A DNA stretch of 64,000 bases from Acholeplasmataceae bacterium (GTDB lineage Bacteria; Bacillota_I; Bacilli_A; ML615J-28; CAG-698). Every line of letters starts with the position of its first letter. Within the stretch, counting starts at the first letter, position 1. The DNA lies in the NCBI GenBank assembly GCA_012839485.1, contig DUNF01000054.1:1-64000 (forward strand), in the 5' to 3' direction. Below are positions 15,903 through 25,187 of the stretch, in pieces. Both the position numbers and the translations under genes were made by a program. The notes below the pieces were generated by a model. The model did no database searches. It had not been told where the DNA came from and saw only the letters and a list, made by a program, of their open reading frames with translations.

Positions 15903-16970
15903 ATGATTAGTAAAAGTTTTTTTGAATCGTTAGAAGAAGTAGCATTTGATCGTGGTTTAGCTATTGATGATGTTTTAAAAAGAGTGGAAATTGCGATGGC
16001 TGGTGCTGCTAAAGATAATGGTTATAGTGGCGAAGTTAAGATAGATTTAGAAGAAGGAAAAAGCAGAGTTAGATTTTTTGAATATTTATATGTAATTGAT
16101 GGGGAAGAAATTCCAGTTGAAGAAAGAACTAAAGGTCAAATTACTTTAGAGCAAGCAGAAGCATATACAAAAAATCCAAAAGTTGGTCAAACAATTAAAA
16201 ATGAAGTTGACTTTTCTAAATTCTCTCAACGTTCAGCTCAAAAGTTTAAAAATATGTTTATTAGTGGACTTAAAGAGTTAGAAAGAGAATATGCTTATCG
16301 TCATTTTCATAGTAAAATTGGTGAAATTGTTACTGCTACAATCATCTCTAATCAAAATGGTTTTATTGGATTTGATTTAGGTAAAAATACAATTTCTTAT
16401 ATGCCAATAGCTGAAGGCTTACCAGAAGAAACATATGAAGTTGGCGAAAGTAAAAAAGTTTATATTATTAAAGTAGACCAAACTACTAAAGGTCCTAAAG
16501 TATATTTATCAAGAAAGAATAAAGAAATTGTTCGCAGATTATTTGAGATGAATATACCTGAAGTAAAAGATGGAACAGTAGAGATTGTTAACTTAAGTCG
16601 TGATCCAGGCAATAGGAGTAAAGTGGGAGTTTTGAGTAAAGACCCTAATGTAGATCCTAAGGGAGCATGTGTAGGAAACTCTGGTTTTAGAGTTAAAACA
16701 ATCAATATGGCTTTAAATGGTGAGAAAATAGATATCTTCACTTGGAAAGAAGATCCAAAAGAATTAGTAGCAGAAGCATTACTTCCAGCTGAAACAGTTA
16801 AAGTTTTCGTAGACGAAAAAGAAAAGTCAGCATTAGCGATTGTAGAAGATGATCAATTTTCACTTGCAATTGGTAGAAACGGACAAAACGTTCGTTTAGC
16901 TGCTTATGCAATTGGTTGGAAAATAGATATCAAAACTGTTTCGGTTGCTAAGACGGAAGGTTTATTATAA
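15903..16970 (+). CDS. nusA: Transcription termination/antitermination factor NusA
   Basis: 355 residues, the short Gram-positive form without C-terminal acidic repeats. Domains: N-terminal RNA polymerase-binding region (1-125), S1 domain from about 132 (IGEIVTATIISNQNGFIGFDLG), and tandem KH domains (about 200-350) ending in DDQFSLAIGRNGQNVRLAAYAIGWKIDI with its GxxG loop. NusA modulates pausing, termination and rRNA antitermination. SD AGGAGGGG precedes ATG 15903, 11 bases after rimP. Confidence 0.96.
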   Translation: MISKSFFESLEEVAFDRGLAIDDVLKRVEIAMAGAAKDNGYSGEVKIDLEEGKSRVRFFEYLYVIDGEEIPVEERTKGQITLEQAEAYTKNPKVGQTIKNEVDFSKFSQRSAQKFKNMFISGLKELEREYAYRHFHSKIGEIVTATIISNQNGFIGFDLGKNTISYMPIAEGLPEETYEVGESKKVYIIKVDQTTKGPKVYLSRKNKEIVRRLFEMNIPEVKDGTVEIVNLSRDPGNRSKVGVLSKDPNVDPKGACVGNSGFRVKTINMALNGEKIDIFTWKEDPKELVAEALLPAETVKVFVDEKEKSALAIVEDDQFSLAIGRNGQNVRLAAYAIGWKIDIKTVSVAKTEGLL

Positions 16971-16978
16971 GAGGTTCT

Positions 16979-17257
16979 ATGAAAGTAAGAAAAGAGCCAA
17001 TCCGTAAATGTCTAGCAACAGGCGAAAGACTTTCTAAAAAAGATCTTGTTCGTATTGTTAGGACACCAGAAGGAGAGATAAAAATCGACCAAACAGGAAA
17101 ATTGAATGGTCGCGGCGCTTATCTTTCTAAATCTTTAGAAGCTATTAAATTAGCAAAAACAAAAAATATAATTGGCAAAGCATTAGAAACTGAAATTCCG
17201 GACACTATTTATGAACAGTTGTTTCAACTTATAGGTGATAAGGATGGGAAAAATTAG
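16979..17257 (+). CDS. ylxR: YlxR family RNA-binding protein
   Basis: 92 residues. It has the YlxR signature: RKCLATGERLSKKDLVRIVR near the N-terminus and GRGAYLSKS (about residues 43-51). Structural homologues bind nucleic acid; in Bacilli YlxR (RnpM) has been linked to RNase P RNA and transcription control. It lies between nusA and the L7Ae-like gene as in Bacillus and overlaps the latter by 14 bases. SD GAGG lies before the ATG. Confidence 0.9.
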   Translation: MKVRKEPIRKCLATGERLSKKDLVRIVRTPEGEIKIDQTGKLNGRGAYLSKSLEAIKLAKTKNIIGKALETEIPDTIYEQLFQLIGDKDGKN

Positions 17258-17549
17258 TGCTTTACAAGTACTAGGTCTAGCAAATAGAGCTAATGAATTA
17301 GTTTTAGGTTATGACCCGGTTTTATCAAGTATTCAGAAAAATAAAGTAAAATTAGTTCTAATTGCCAGTGATGCATCAAACAAAACAAAAGATACTTTTT
17401 CTAAAAAATGTTTCTTTTATAAAATTGAAATTTTAGAAGTATTTACTAGCGAAGAACTAAGTCAAGCTCTTGGTAGAAAAGTGAAAATAGTTGGTATTAA
17501 AGACCAGGGGTTTGGAGAATTAATAAAAAAAAGAATTGAGGTGAAATAA
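17244..17549 (+). CDS. ylxQ: L7Ae/YlxQ-family kink-turn RNA-binding protein
   Basis: 101 residues from ATG 17244, with SD TAGGTGAT 5 bases upstream. A GTG three codons earlier coincides with the SD and is rejected. Features: LGLANRANELVLGYDPVL, LVLIASDASNKT, and a C-terminal GIKDQGFGELIKK. YlxQ proteins resemble ribosomal L7Ae and bind kink-turn RNA. The start overlaps ylxR and the stop overlaps infB by one base (TAATG), so translation of all three is coupled. Confidence 0.88.
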   Translation: MGKISALQVLGLANRANELVLGYDPVLSSIQKNKVKLVLIASDASNKTKDTFSKKCFFYKIEILEVFTSEELSQALGRKVKIVGIKDQGFGELIKKRIEVK

Positions 17550-19858
17550 TGGTTAAAGGATTCACAGTTAGAGAAATTTTAGAAATTCTTGAGGATAATC
17601 CTAAAGTTACTAAAGAAGGTTTATTTGATGACTTATATAATGTAATCTATACAGAAAAAGTAATTACTTTAGATACAATAGTTCCTGAAGCAATATGTAA
17701 GAACTTAGGTAGAAAATATGGTCAAGAAATTAAAAAAACAAAGAAGCCTAAGAAAGAAACTCCAAAAGAAGAACCGAAGCCAGAACCTAAAGCAGAACCA
17801 AAACCTGTTGTAGAGGATAAAAAAGAAAAAGTTGAGGAAAAGCCGAAAGTAGAAGCTAAGCCTGAACCAAAAAAAGAAGAACCAAAACAAAAGGTTGAAG
17901 TTCCAAAGTCAAAACCAGAAACAAAGAAAGAAACTAAAAAAGTAGAACCACAAGAAGAGTTTGAAGACGAAGATGAAGTTGAACTTTCTAAAGTTTATGA
18001 TGGTAAATATGATGAATATGAAGTAGAAGCAAAAACATATACAAGATTAAAGAACGTTAAGAAAAAAAGAAAAGTAACGCAAAGACAAAGTAACGTTTCT
18101 GGTTCAAAAAAAGCCGACGAAAATGTTTTAATCTACACACCTGGTATGACTGTGGCGCAAATTGCTGATGGTTTAACTGTTTCAGTTGGAGAAATCGTAA
18201 AGAAATTAGTAATGTTAGGTTATATGTATAATGCAACTGCAGCTTTAGATAAAGATTTAGCTGAACTTTTAGCTGAAGATGCAGGGTTTATTTTAAAAGA
18301 GAAAATCTTAGAGGATATTACTAAATTTGAAGAAATGAAAATTAAAGATAATCCAGAAGATTTAGAAGCAAGAAGTCCTATTATTACAATTATGGGGCAT
18401 GTTGACCATGGAAAAACAACATTATTAGATACTATTAGAAATACAAGAGTTACTGCTTCTGAAGCTGGTGGAATTACGCAACATATCGGTGCTTATCAAG
18501 TAGAAAAGAGTGGTCGTAAGATTACATTTATTGACACTCCAGGTCACGCTGCTTTTACAGAAATGAGAGCTCGTGGTGCCCAAGTGACAGATATTGTTGT
18601 TTTAGTTGTAGCTGCAGATGATGGCATTATGCCTCAAACTGTAGAAGCAATTGATCACGCTAAGGCAGCTAAAGTTCCTATTATTGTAGCTATTAATAAA
18701 ATGGATAAACCACAAGCTCATCCAGATCAAGTATTACAAGAATTAACTAAATATGGTTTGGTTCCAGAAGTTTGGGGTGGAGATACAATTTGTGTTCCAA
18801 TTTCTGCTTTAAAAGCTCAAGGAATTGAAGAGTTATTAGAAATGATTTTATTAACAGCTGATATGCTTGAATTAAAAGCAAATCCAAATCGTTTAGGAAT
18901 TGGTACAGTTGTAGAGGCTAAACTTGATCGTGGTCGTGGTCCAGTTGCAACGCTACTTGTAAGTAATGGTACGATTAAGATAGGAGACCCAATTGTTGTT
19001 GGAACTACTTATGGCCGCATTAGATCAATGACTGATGAGAAGAGTAAGTTATTAACTAGCGCAGGACCTGCAAAGGCAGTAGAAATTACTGGTTTATCAG
19101 ATGTACCTGAAGCTGGTGATCACTTTATGGTATTTGAAGATGAAAAAACTGCTCGTTTAGTAGCAGAAGAAAGAAATATTCGTAAGACAGATGCTGAATT
19201 AAGTGCAGGAGCAGTTAGTTTAGTAAGTGCTTTAAGTGATGACAAAGAATTAAACTTAATTATTAAAGGTGATGTTCAAGGTTCAATCGAAGCTTTAAAA
19301 TCTTCATTACAAAAGATTAATATTGATGGAGTTAAGATTAATATTATTAGAACTGGTGTTGGTTCGGTTACAGAAACAGATATTGCTCTTGCAAGTACAT
19401 CTGGTTCAATTATTATAGGTTTTAATATTCGTCCTCGTGCTAATATTTTAGATTACGCAAAAGAGAAAAATATTGAAGTTAGATTATATTCTGTTATCTA
19501 TAAGTTATTAGAAGATATTGAAGAAGCGATGACTGGTATGTTAGATCCAGAATATGAAGAAAGAGTTATTGGCGAAGCAGAGGTGAGAAATACTTTCAAA
19601 GCTTCTAAAATTGGAACAATTGCTGGTTTATATGTAACTAGTGGGGTTATTAATAATAGTGATAGTATTCGTTTAATCCGTGACTCAATTGTTATTTATA
19701 ATGGAAAAATCGGCTCTTTAAGAAGATTTGATGATGATGTAAAAGAAGTTAGAGAAGGCTTTGAATGCGGACTTACAATTAAAAACTTCAATGATATTAA
19801 AGAAGGCGATTTAGTAGAAACTTATAGAATGGTTGAGGTAAAACGAAATGTCTTATAA
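17549..19858 (+). CDS. infB: Translation initiation factor IF-2
   Basis: 769 residues. The N-terminal part (about 60-185) is a low-complexity Lys/Glu/Pro stretch of KPEPK-like repeats. An IF2_N domain follows (YTPGMTVAQIADGLTVSVGEI). The G domain has GHVDHGKTT (G1), DTPGHAAF (G3), NKMDKP (G4) and then domains II-IV. IF-2 is the GTPase that brings fMet-tRNA to the 30S subunit and promotes subunit joining. The start overlaps ylxQ by one base and the end overlaps rbfA by 11 bases. Confidence 0.97.
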   Translation: MVKGFTVREILEILEDNPKVTKEGLFDDLYNVIYTEKVITLDTIVPEAICKNLGRKYGQEIKKTKKPKKETPKEEPKPEPKAEPKPVVEDKKEKVEEKPKVEAKPEPKKEEPKQKVEVPKSKPETKKETKKVEPQEEFEDEDEVELSKVYDGKYDEYEVEAKTYTRLKNVKKKRKVTQRQSNVSGSKKADENVLIYTPGMTVAQIADGLTVSVGEIVKKLVMLGYMYNATAALDKDLAELLAEDAGFILKEKILEDITKFEEMKIKDNPEDLEARSPIITIMGHVDHGKTTLLDTIRNTRVTASEAGGITQHIGAYQVEKSGRKITFIDTPGHAAFTEMRARGAQVTDIVVLVVAADDGIMPQTVEAIDHAKAAKVPIIVAINKMDKPQAHPDQVLQELTKYGLVPEVWGGDTICVPISALKAQGIEELLEMILLTADMLELKANPNRLGIGTVVEAKLDRGRGPVATLLVSNGTIKIGDPIVVGTTYGRIRSMTDEKSKLLTSAGPAKAVEITGLSDVPEAGDHFMVFEDEKTARLVAEERNIRKTDAELSAGAVSLVSALSDDKELNLIIKGDVQGSIEALKSSLQKINIDGVKINIIRTGVGSVTETDIALASTSGSIIIGFNIRPRANILDYAKEKNIEVRLYSVIYKLLEDIEEAMTGMLDPEYEERVIGEAEVRNTFKASKIGTIAGLYVTSGVINNSDSIRLIRDSIVIYNGKIGSLRRFDDDVKEVREGFECGLTIKNFNDIKEGDLVETYRMVEVKRNVL

Positions 19859-20186
19859 ACAAGAAAGATTAGAAAGACAAATCGAAAGAGAACTTGGAAC
19901 TATTCTCCTTGGCGAAACTAAAGATCAAAGATTAAGATATGTAACTATTACAAAAGTGAGATTAAATGGGGACTATTCTTTAGCTACTGTTTACTATACG
20001 ATTATGGGAACAGAAGACCAAATCGAAAATACGAAGAGAATTTTAGAAGAAGCTAAAGGTTTCTTAAGATCAACTTTAAGTAAAAAATTAAAATTAAGAA
20101 AAACTCCAGAGTTAATCTTGCAATATGATGAATCGATGGAATACGGAGAAAGAATAGAAAACATTTTAAAAGATTTGAAGAAATAG
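19848..20186 (+). CDS. rbfA: Ribosome-binding factor A
   Basis: 112 residues. KH-type fold with RLERQIERELGTILLGETKDQRLRYVTITKVRL and LRKTPELILQYDESMEYGERIENIL, both typical of RbfA. It assists late 16S processing and cold adaptation of the 30S subunit. The ATG lies inside the infB 3' end, with SD GAGGT upstream. In Bacillus truB usually follows; here uvrC starts eight bases after the stop. Confidence 0.94.
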   Translation: MSYKQERLERQIERELGTILLGETKDQRLRYVTITKVRLNGDYSLATVYYTIMGTEDQIENTKRILEEAKGFLRSTLSKKLKLRKTPELILQYDESMEYGERIENILKDLKK

Positions 20187-20193
20187 GTGAACT

Positions 20194-21942
20194 ATGGATT
20201 TAAATAGTAAACTAAATCTTATCCCTCATAAACCAGGTTGTTATTTAATGAAAGATAAAATGAATGAAGTTATTTATGTAGGGAAAGCAAAGAATTTATA
20301 TAATCGTGTTCGTTCTTATTTTACTGGCGTTAATAATTTAAAAAATACTAAGCTAGTTGAAAATATTGTAGATATCGAATATATAATTACTTCCAATGAA
20401 ACTGAAGCATTTTTATTAGAAATAAGTTTAATTAAAAAATATGATCCAAAATATAATATCGCTTTAACCGACGATAAAACTTATCCTTATATTTTAGTTA
20501 CTGAGGAAAAATATCCACGTATTTTATATACAAGAAACTTAAATTATAAGGGCAAGTTTTATGGTCCATACCCTAATGCCGCTAGTGCAAGAGAAGTTGC
20601 GGATATCTTAAATGCTATTTTTCCTTTGAGAAAGTGCAAGAAGTTGCCGAAAGAAGTTTGTCTTTATTATCATATAGGACAATGTCTTGCTCCTTGTGTT
20701 AATAAAGATATTAATGAAGATAGTTATACTACTTATAAAAAGGAAATTGATAGTATTTTAACTGGCAATATTAATCAAGAAGTTAAAACTTTAAAACAAA
20801 AGATGAATCAAGCAAGTTTAAATTTAGAATATGAAAAAGCATTAAGTTATAAAAAGTCAATTGATGCTTTAGAAAATCTAAAAATAAAACAAGCAGTAAG
20901 TATTGATATTGTAGATACTGATGTGTTTGGTTATGCTTTAGAAGATGGGTCTTTAAGTATCCAAGTCTTTCATATTCGTAAAGGGATGGTTGTAGAAAGA
21001 GATGGAGCTTTACTTGATGTTTTGGGTAATTTTGAAGATGTGTTTAGTGGTTATATTGACAATTTTTATTTCTATCAAAATAATCCATTACCAAAACAAA
21101 TTTTAGTTCCTAATTTAAAGTTAGATTTCTTTAATAAAGAATTAAACAAACTAGTATTTGTTCCTAAAAAAGGAAAGAAAAAGGATTTATTGGAACTTGC
21201 TTGTAAGAATGCTTTAGAAAAATTAGAGTTTTTAAAGAAGAAAAAAGAAAGTGAATATCAAAAAACAATTGTTGCGATGAATGAGTTATCTAAACTATTA
21301 GGTTATGATAACTTAAGGACTATTGAAGCTTTTGATAACTCGAATTTACTTGGAACTAATCCGGTAAGTGCAATGGTTTATTTTAAAGATGGTAATCCAG
21401 TTAAAGACAACTACCGAAAATATAAAGTTAAATATGTAGAGGGTGCTAACGATGTTGCTACAATGCAAGAAGTTGTTTATCGTAGATATCTTAAATTAAG
21501 GGATGAAGGAAAAGAGTATCCTGATTTAATTGTAATTGATGGGGGAAAAGCCCAAGTTGATGGTGCTGTAGATATCTTAAAGCAGCTAGGATTATCAATT
21601 CCTGTAATTGGTTTAGTAAAAGATAAAAACCATAAGACAGATCGCATTTATTATCAAGATAAAGAAATAACAATTAGTAAAAACGGTAACTTATTTAAAC
21701 TTTTAGAAAGAGTTCAGGAAGAAGTTCATCGTTTTGCAATTACTTTTTTCAGGAAAACCCAAAGATCAAACTTTTTAGTAACAGCATTAGATGATATTAA
21801 AGGTTTATCAAACAAACAAAAACAAGAGATTCTAAAGATAATTGGTGATGAAGACTTTAGAGTAAAATTAGATGAAATGAAATTAAAAGAAGATGTAGAA
21901 TTAGCAGTTTTAGATGCATTAGAGGAGGAGACATGGAAATAA
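20194..21942 (+). CDS. uvrC: Excinuclease ABC subunit C
   Basis: 582 residues. Domains: GIY-YIG nuclease at the N-terminus (HKPGCYLMKDKMNEVIYVGKA), a Cys cluster (RKCKKLPKEVCLYYHIGQCLAPC, about 146-168), UVR motif (YEKALSYKKSIDALENL, about 212-228), then the RNase H-like endonuclease (IEAFDNSNLLGTNPVSAMV, IVIDGGKAQV). A short helix-hairpin-helix tail closes the protein. UvrC makes both incisions in nucleotide excision repair with UvrA and UvrB, which are not in this window. It overlaps the next gene by 10 bases. Confidence 0.95.
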   Translation: MDLNSKLNLIPHKPGCYLMKDKMNEVIYVGKAKNLYNRVRSYFTGVNNLKNTKLVENIVDIEYIITSNETEAFLLEISLIKKYDPKYNIALTDDKTYPYILVTEEKYPRILYTRNLNYKGKFYGPYPNAASAREVADILNAIFPLRKCKKLPKEVCLYYHIGQCLAPCVNKDINEDSYTTYKKEIDSILTGNINQEVKTLKQKMNQASLNLEYEKALSYKKSIDALENLKIKQAVSIDIVDTDVFGYALEDGSLSIQVFHIRKGMVVERDGALLDVLGNFEDVFSGYIDNFYFYQNNPLPKQILVPNLKLDFFNKELNKLVFVPKKGKKKDLLELACKNALEKLEFLKKKKESEYQKTIVAMNELSKLLGYDNLRTIEAFDNSNLLGTNPVSAMVYFKDGNPVKDNYRKYKVKYVEGANDVATMQEVVYRRYLKLRDEGKEYPDLIVIDGGKAQVDGAVDILKQLGLSIPVIGLVKDKNHKTDRIYYQDKEITISKNGNLFKLLERVQEEVHRFAITFFRKTQRSNFLVTALDDIKGLSNKQKQEILKIIGDEDFRVKLDEMKLKEDVELAVLDALEEETWK

Positions 21943-22787
21943 GAGGAAGAGTTGTTGATACAATTCCTAGTTTAAGAATCATTAAAGTAGAAACAAGAGA
22001 CAGAATGTATTATGTCTACCTTTCAAGAAAAATGTTTAGAGACTTTGGGCCATATTTTTATGAAACCCCATATGCGTCTATGGAAGTTGATAAAAAAGAA
22101 ATTCATGGTAAATATGCGTGTTACCATTTAAAATCATTTACGAAAATTATTAAGCATATTCGCAGGGAAAGAAAAGTTTTCTTTGATATTGTTGAGATTC
22201 AAGATTCTATTAAAGATATCATTAATCGTAAAGAAAATATGTTGTTTTTAGATTTAGAATACTCTTTACCTAGTAGTAGGGGACATCGTGAAAAATTTAT
22301 TGAGATTATTCAATATGGATTAGTTTTATATGACAAAGAAGGGAAAAAGATTTTAGAAGACCAATCGTTAGTAAAACCAAATAAAAAAAGTTCTTTAAAC
22401 AAACAAACTTTAAATTTTATTAATCGAGAATTTAAAGAATTTAAAGATGGAGTTGATTATATAGTTTTCTATCAAACTTTTGAACAGCTATTAGAAAAAT
22501 ATAATCCTAGAATAGTTGTTTGGGGTAATAATGATGTTCCTACACTAGAAAAATCTTTTAGAATAAATCATTTAAGGCCATTAAATATTAGAAAAAGAAG
22601 TCTTAATTTAATGCAATTAATTAAAAATTATTATGGTATAAAAAATGATTTAGGTTTATTTGAAACATATGAACTTGCAACTAAAACTAAACTAGAACCC
22701 CAAACTCATGATGCTTTTGAAGATGCAGTTATCTTAAAAGGAGTTTATGATTTATTTAAAAAAGATATAAATAAAAAGAGGATTTAG
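21933..22787 (+). CDS. DEDD-family 3'-5' exonuclease-like protein
   Basis: 284 residues. The C-terminal two thirds resemble DnaQ/RNase T-like exonucleases: motif I LFLDLEYS (about residues 101-108), motif II around VWGNNDVPTLEKSF, motif III THDAFEDAVILKGVY with the HD pair of the DEDDh type. The N-terminal 95 residues (RGRVVDTIPSLRIIKVETRD) look like a small beta-rich domain and are not recognised. Likely an RNA or DNA trimming enzyme; the substrate is unknown. The ATG overlaps the uvrC 3' end, with SD GAGGAG inside uvrC. Confidence 0.75.
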   Translation: MEIRGRVVDTIPSLRIIKVETRDRMYYVYLSRKMFRDFGPYFYETPYASMEVDKKEIHGKYACYHLKSFTKIIKHIRRERKVFFDIVEIQDSIKDIINRKENMLFLDLEYSLPSSRGHREKFIEIIQYGLVLYDKEGKKILEDQSLVKPNKKSSLNKQTLNFINREFKEFKDGVDYIVFYQTFEQLLEKYNPRIVVWGNNDVPTLEKSFRINHLRPLNIRKRSLNLMQLIKNYYGIKNDLGLFETYELATKTKLEPQTHDAFEDAVILKGVYDLFKKDINKKRI

Positions 22788-22803
22788 AATAATCCTCTTT
22801 TTT
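22773..22803. terminator. Bidirectional terminator between converging genes
   Basis: AAAAAGAGGATT (22773-22784) pairs with AATCCTCTTTTT (22791-22802) across a 6-base loop. It serves the plus-strand uvrC-exonuclease transcript and the minus-strand def-rnj transcript, and overlaps the stop codons of both. Confidence 0.9.
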
Positions 22804-24493
22804 ATTGTTCAATAATTACGGGAATAATTAATGGTTTTCTTTCTGTTAATTCAAAGATATAAGTACCTAATGTTGAAACAAGCAAAGTGCTTAAATCTTT
22901 TTTATTGTATTTTGATGAAGTAGCAATATAATTATCTAAAGTTTTTAAAGCTCGTTCTTCAATTTTTTGTAATAAATCATCAGATTCTTTAGCATAAATA
23001 AAACCTCTAGTAATTATTGATGGTTCTCTCTTTAGTTTATATTTTTCATCTAAACTAAGAACGATAGATAACAATCCTTCTTCTGAAAGATGTTTTCTTG
23101 TTTTAATGATTTCTTGATCAACAATATTTCTTTTACTATCAATATAAATACTACCAGTTGTGATTTTATCTGTAATACTTGCCCCATCTTTAGTAATTGT
23201 TAGGACATCGCCATTTTCTAAGATAAAGATATTTTCTTCTTTAACCCCAACTCTTTCAGCTGTTTTGCTATGTTCTTTAAGCATGGCATATTCTCCATGG
23301 ATTGGAACAAAGTATTTTGGTTTTGTAAGGGCAAGCATAATTTCTTGTTCTGTTTTACTAGCATGACCAGTAGTATGGGTGTCTGTTAATGGGCTATCTA
23401 CAATAACTCTTGCGCCTCTTTTATATAGTTTATTAATAGTATCATAAATATTAAGTTCGTTTCCTGGAATTGCACTTGATGAGAAAATAATAGTATCTCC
23501 TGGTTCAATTTGAATAGTTTTATGTGTGCCATCAGCTATTCTTGATAATGCCGCAAAAGGTTCTCCTTGAGATCCGGTACATAAAATTGTTATTTGATTA
23601 TTTGGAATATGGGGGAACTCTCTTGCGTGAATAAATGTTCCTTTAGGGGCTTCAATATATTTTAACTGTTGAGCAACGTTGATATTTTTCTCCATACTTC
23701 TACCAAAAGCTACAACTTTTCTTCCATATTCAATTGAAGCAGAAATCATTGTTTGTAATCTGTATACGTTTGAAGCAAAGGTAGCAATAATAACCCTTCC
23801 TTCAATTGTTTCAAAAATAGATCTTATACTTTCTGCTATTGCTTTTTCTGATAAAGAAAAGTCTTCAATTTCTGAACCAGTACTATCAGAAAGTAATAAT
23901 AAAACACCTTCTTTTTGATAAGAAGTAATTTTTTCAAATTCTGCTGCATCACCAATAGGAGTAAAGTCAAATTTAAAATCGCCAGTATGGATGATATAGC
24001 CTAGTTTGGTTTTAATTGCCATGCCAAAAGCATCAGGAATACTGTGATTTACTAGAAAAAAAGAAATGATAAAATTATTAAAAACATAAACAGAATCACG
24101 TCTATACTCTATTAAATTGATATCTACACCACTAAATTCTTTCATCTTATTTTTTATAAGCTCATAAGCTAAACCAGAGGCATAGACTTTGGGAATCTTA
24201 ACATCTCTTAATAGATAAGGAATTCCGCCAATATGGTCTTCATGGCCATGAGTAATAAATAAGCCAATAATTCTATGTTCGTTTTCTTTTAGGTAAGTAA
24301 AGTCGGGAACGATATAATCAACCCCAACATTTTCATTGGAAAATAAAACGCCAGAATCAATTACTAATAGTTCATCAGCTATTTCAATACAATATAAGTT
24401 TTTTCCTACTTCACCTAAACCACCTAAAGCGAAAACTTTGATATCTTTACTATAGAGATTTTTCTTTAATGGCAAATTATTTCTATTAATCAT
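22802..24493 (-). CDS. rnj: Ribonuclease J
   Basis: 563 residues from minus-strand ATG 24493, preceded by SD AAAGGAGG. A start five codons upstream would contain the SD and is rejected. Metallo-beta-lactamase motifs: FITHGHEDHIGGIPYL, HSIPDAFG, IHTGDFKFD, then the beta-CASP part with GTHKTIQIEPGDTIIFSSS and HTTGHASKTEQ. RNase J has endonuclease and 5'-3' exonuclease activity and matures and degrades RNA in Firmicutes. Only one copy is in the window, so J1 and J2 cannot be told apart. It lies 18 bases behind def in one transcript. Confidence 0.93.
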   Translation of the reverse strand: MINRNNLPLKKNLYSKDIKVFALGGLGEVGKNLYCIEIADELLVIDSGVLFSNENVGVDYIVPDFTYLKENEHRIIGLFITHGHEDHIGGIPYLLRDVKIPKVYASGLAYELIKNKMKEFSGVDINLIEYRRDSVYVFNNFIISFFLVNHSIPDAFGMAIKTKLGYIIHTGDFKFDFTPIGDAAEFEKITSYQKEGVLLLLSDSTGSEIEDFSLSEKAIAESIRSIFETIEGRVIIATFASNVYRLQTMISASIEYGRKVVAFGRSMEKNINVAQQLKYIEAPKGTFIHAREFPHIPNNQITILCTGSQGEPFAALSRIADGTHKTIQIEPGDTIIFSSSAIPGNELNIYDTINKLYKRGARVIVDSPLTDTHTTGHASKTEQEIMLALTKPKYFVPIHGEYAMLKEHSKTAERVGVKEENIFILENGDVLTITKDGASITDKITTGSIYIDSKRNIVDQEIIKTRKHLSEEGLLSIVLSLDEKYKLKREPSIITRGFIYAKESDDLLQKIEERALKTLDNYIATSSKYNKKDLSTLLVSTLGTYIFELTERKPLIIPVIIEQ

Positions 24494-24511
24494 TTTGCCT
24501 CCTTTCATAAA

Positions 24512-25096
24512 TTAGTCCATTTTTACTGGACTTGAATTTTCAGGTATACCAAAAGGATCTTGTTCGTTGATTCTATCAATAAATAAGATTCCTTGTAAGT
24601 GATCATATTCGTGTTGAAATACAACCGCAATATAATCTTTTAATTTCAATATAACTTGTTTAAGTTCTTTTGACTCAAAATCATAAAGATTAGTTCTAAC
24701 AGTTATTTTCTTTGGTCTAAAGATTAGTCCTTGCACATCTCTATCAACAGATAGACAGCCTTCACCAGTTGATAGATATGTAGTTTCTACCGATTCGCTA
24801 ATAATTTTTGGATTAATTACATAATATTCATGAAGAACTTTATTTTCATCATAAGCTTTGATTCCAAAAATTTTTTTAGAAACGCCAATTTGGGGGGCAG
24901 CTAAGCCTACCCCAGGACGCAAAGCATATTTTTCAATAGCCTCTTTATTATAACTATTGTCTAAATATTCTTTGATTAAACTTAAAGTTTCTAAATCTTC
25001 TTCGCTTAAAGGTAAAGTAACATTTTTAGCTTTTAATCTTAAGATTTCGTTATCTTGTTTATTTTCTTCTTTTAAAATATGTTCATATAAAATCAT
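24512..25096 (-). CDS. def: Peptide deformylase
   Basis: 194 residues from minus-strand ATG 25096 with SD AAAGGTGAT. The longer open frame up to 25141 has no SD and is rejected. The three motifs are present: GVGLAAPQIG, EGCLSV (metal-binding Cys), QHEYDHLQG (HExxH). The long form with inserts matches type 2 deformylases of Gram-positives. It removes the formyl group from nascent proteins using Fe2+ or Zn2+. It is transcribed with rnj; an extended -10-like TATAGT/TATTAT stretch lies upstream near 25130. Confidence 0.94.
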   Translation of the reverse strand: MILYEHILKEENKQDNEILRLKAKNVTLPLSEEDLETLSLIKEYLDNSYNKEAIEKYALRPGVGLAAPQIGVSKKIFGIKAYDENKVLHEYYVINPKIISESVETTYLSTGEGCLSVDRDVQGLIFRPKKITVRTNLYDFESKELKQVILKLKDYIAVVFQHEYDHLQGILFIDRINEQDPFGIPENSSPVKMD

Positions 25097-25172
25097 TTTA
25101 TCACCTTTATCTATTTTACCAAAACTATAATATAAAAGCAAACAAAGTATGTTTGATTAAGATTATTTATGT

Positions 25173-25178
25173 TATAAT
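25173..25178 (+). promoter_or_regulatory. Extended -10 before the pseudouridine synthase gene
   Basis: TGTTATAAT with TATAAT at 25173-25178, ten bases before ATG 25188. The -35 region is poor. Such close spacing implies a leader of a few bases and possibly SD-independent initiation, since no SD is visible before the ATG. Confidence 0.6.
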
Positions 25179-25187
25179 ATTAATGCT

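Noticed and set aside
17705..17890. Minus-strand Phe-rich ORF inside infB
   Set aside because: Antisense image of the Lys/Glu/Pro repeat in IF-2.
17760..17950. Repeated AAACCAGAACC-like pattern suggesting a repeat array
   Set aside because: It is the degenerate coding sequence of the KPEPK region of IF-2, with no equal-length spacers, so not CRISPR or a mobile repeat.
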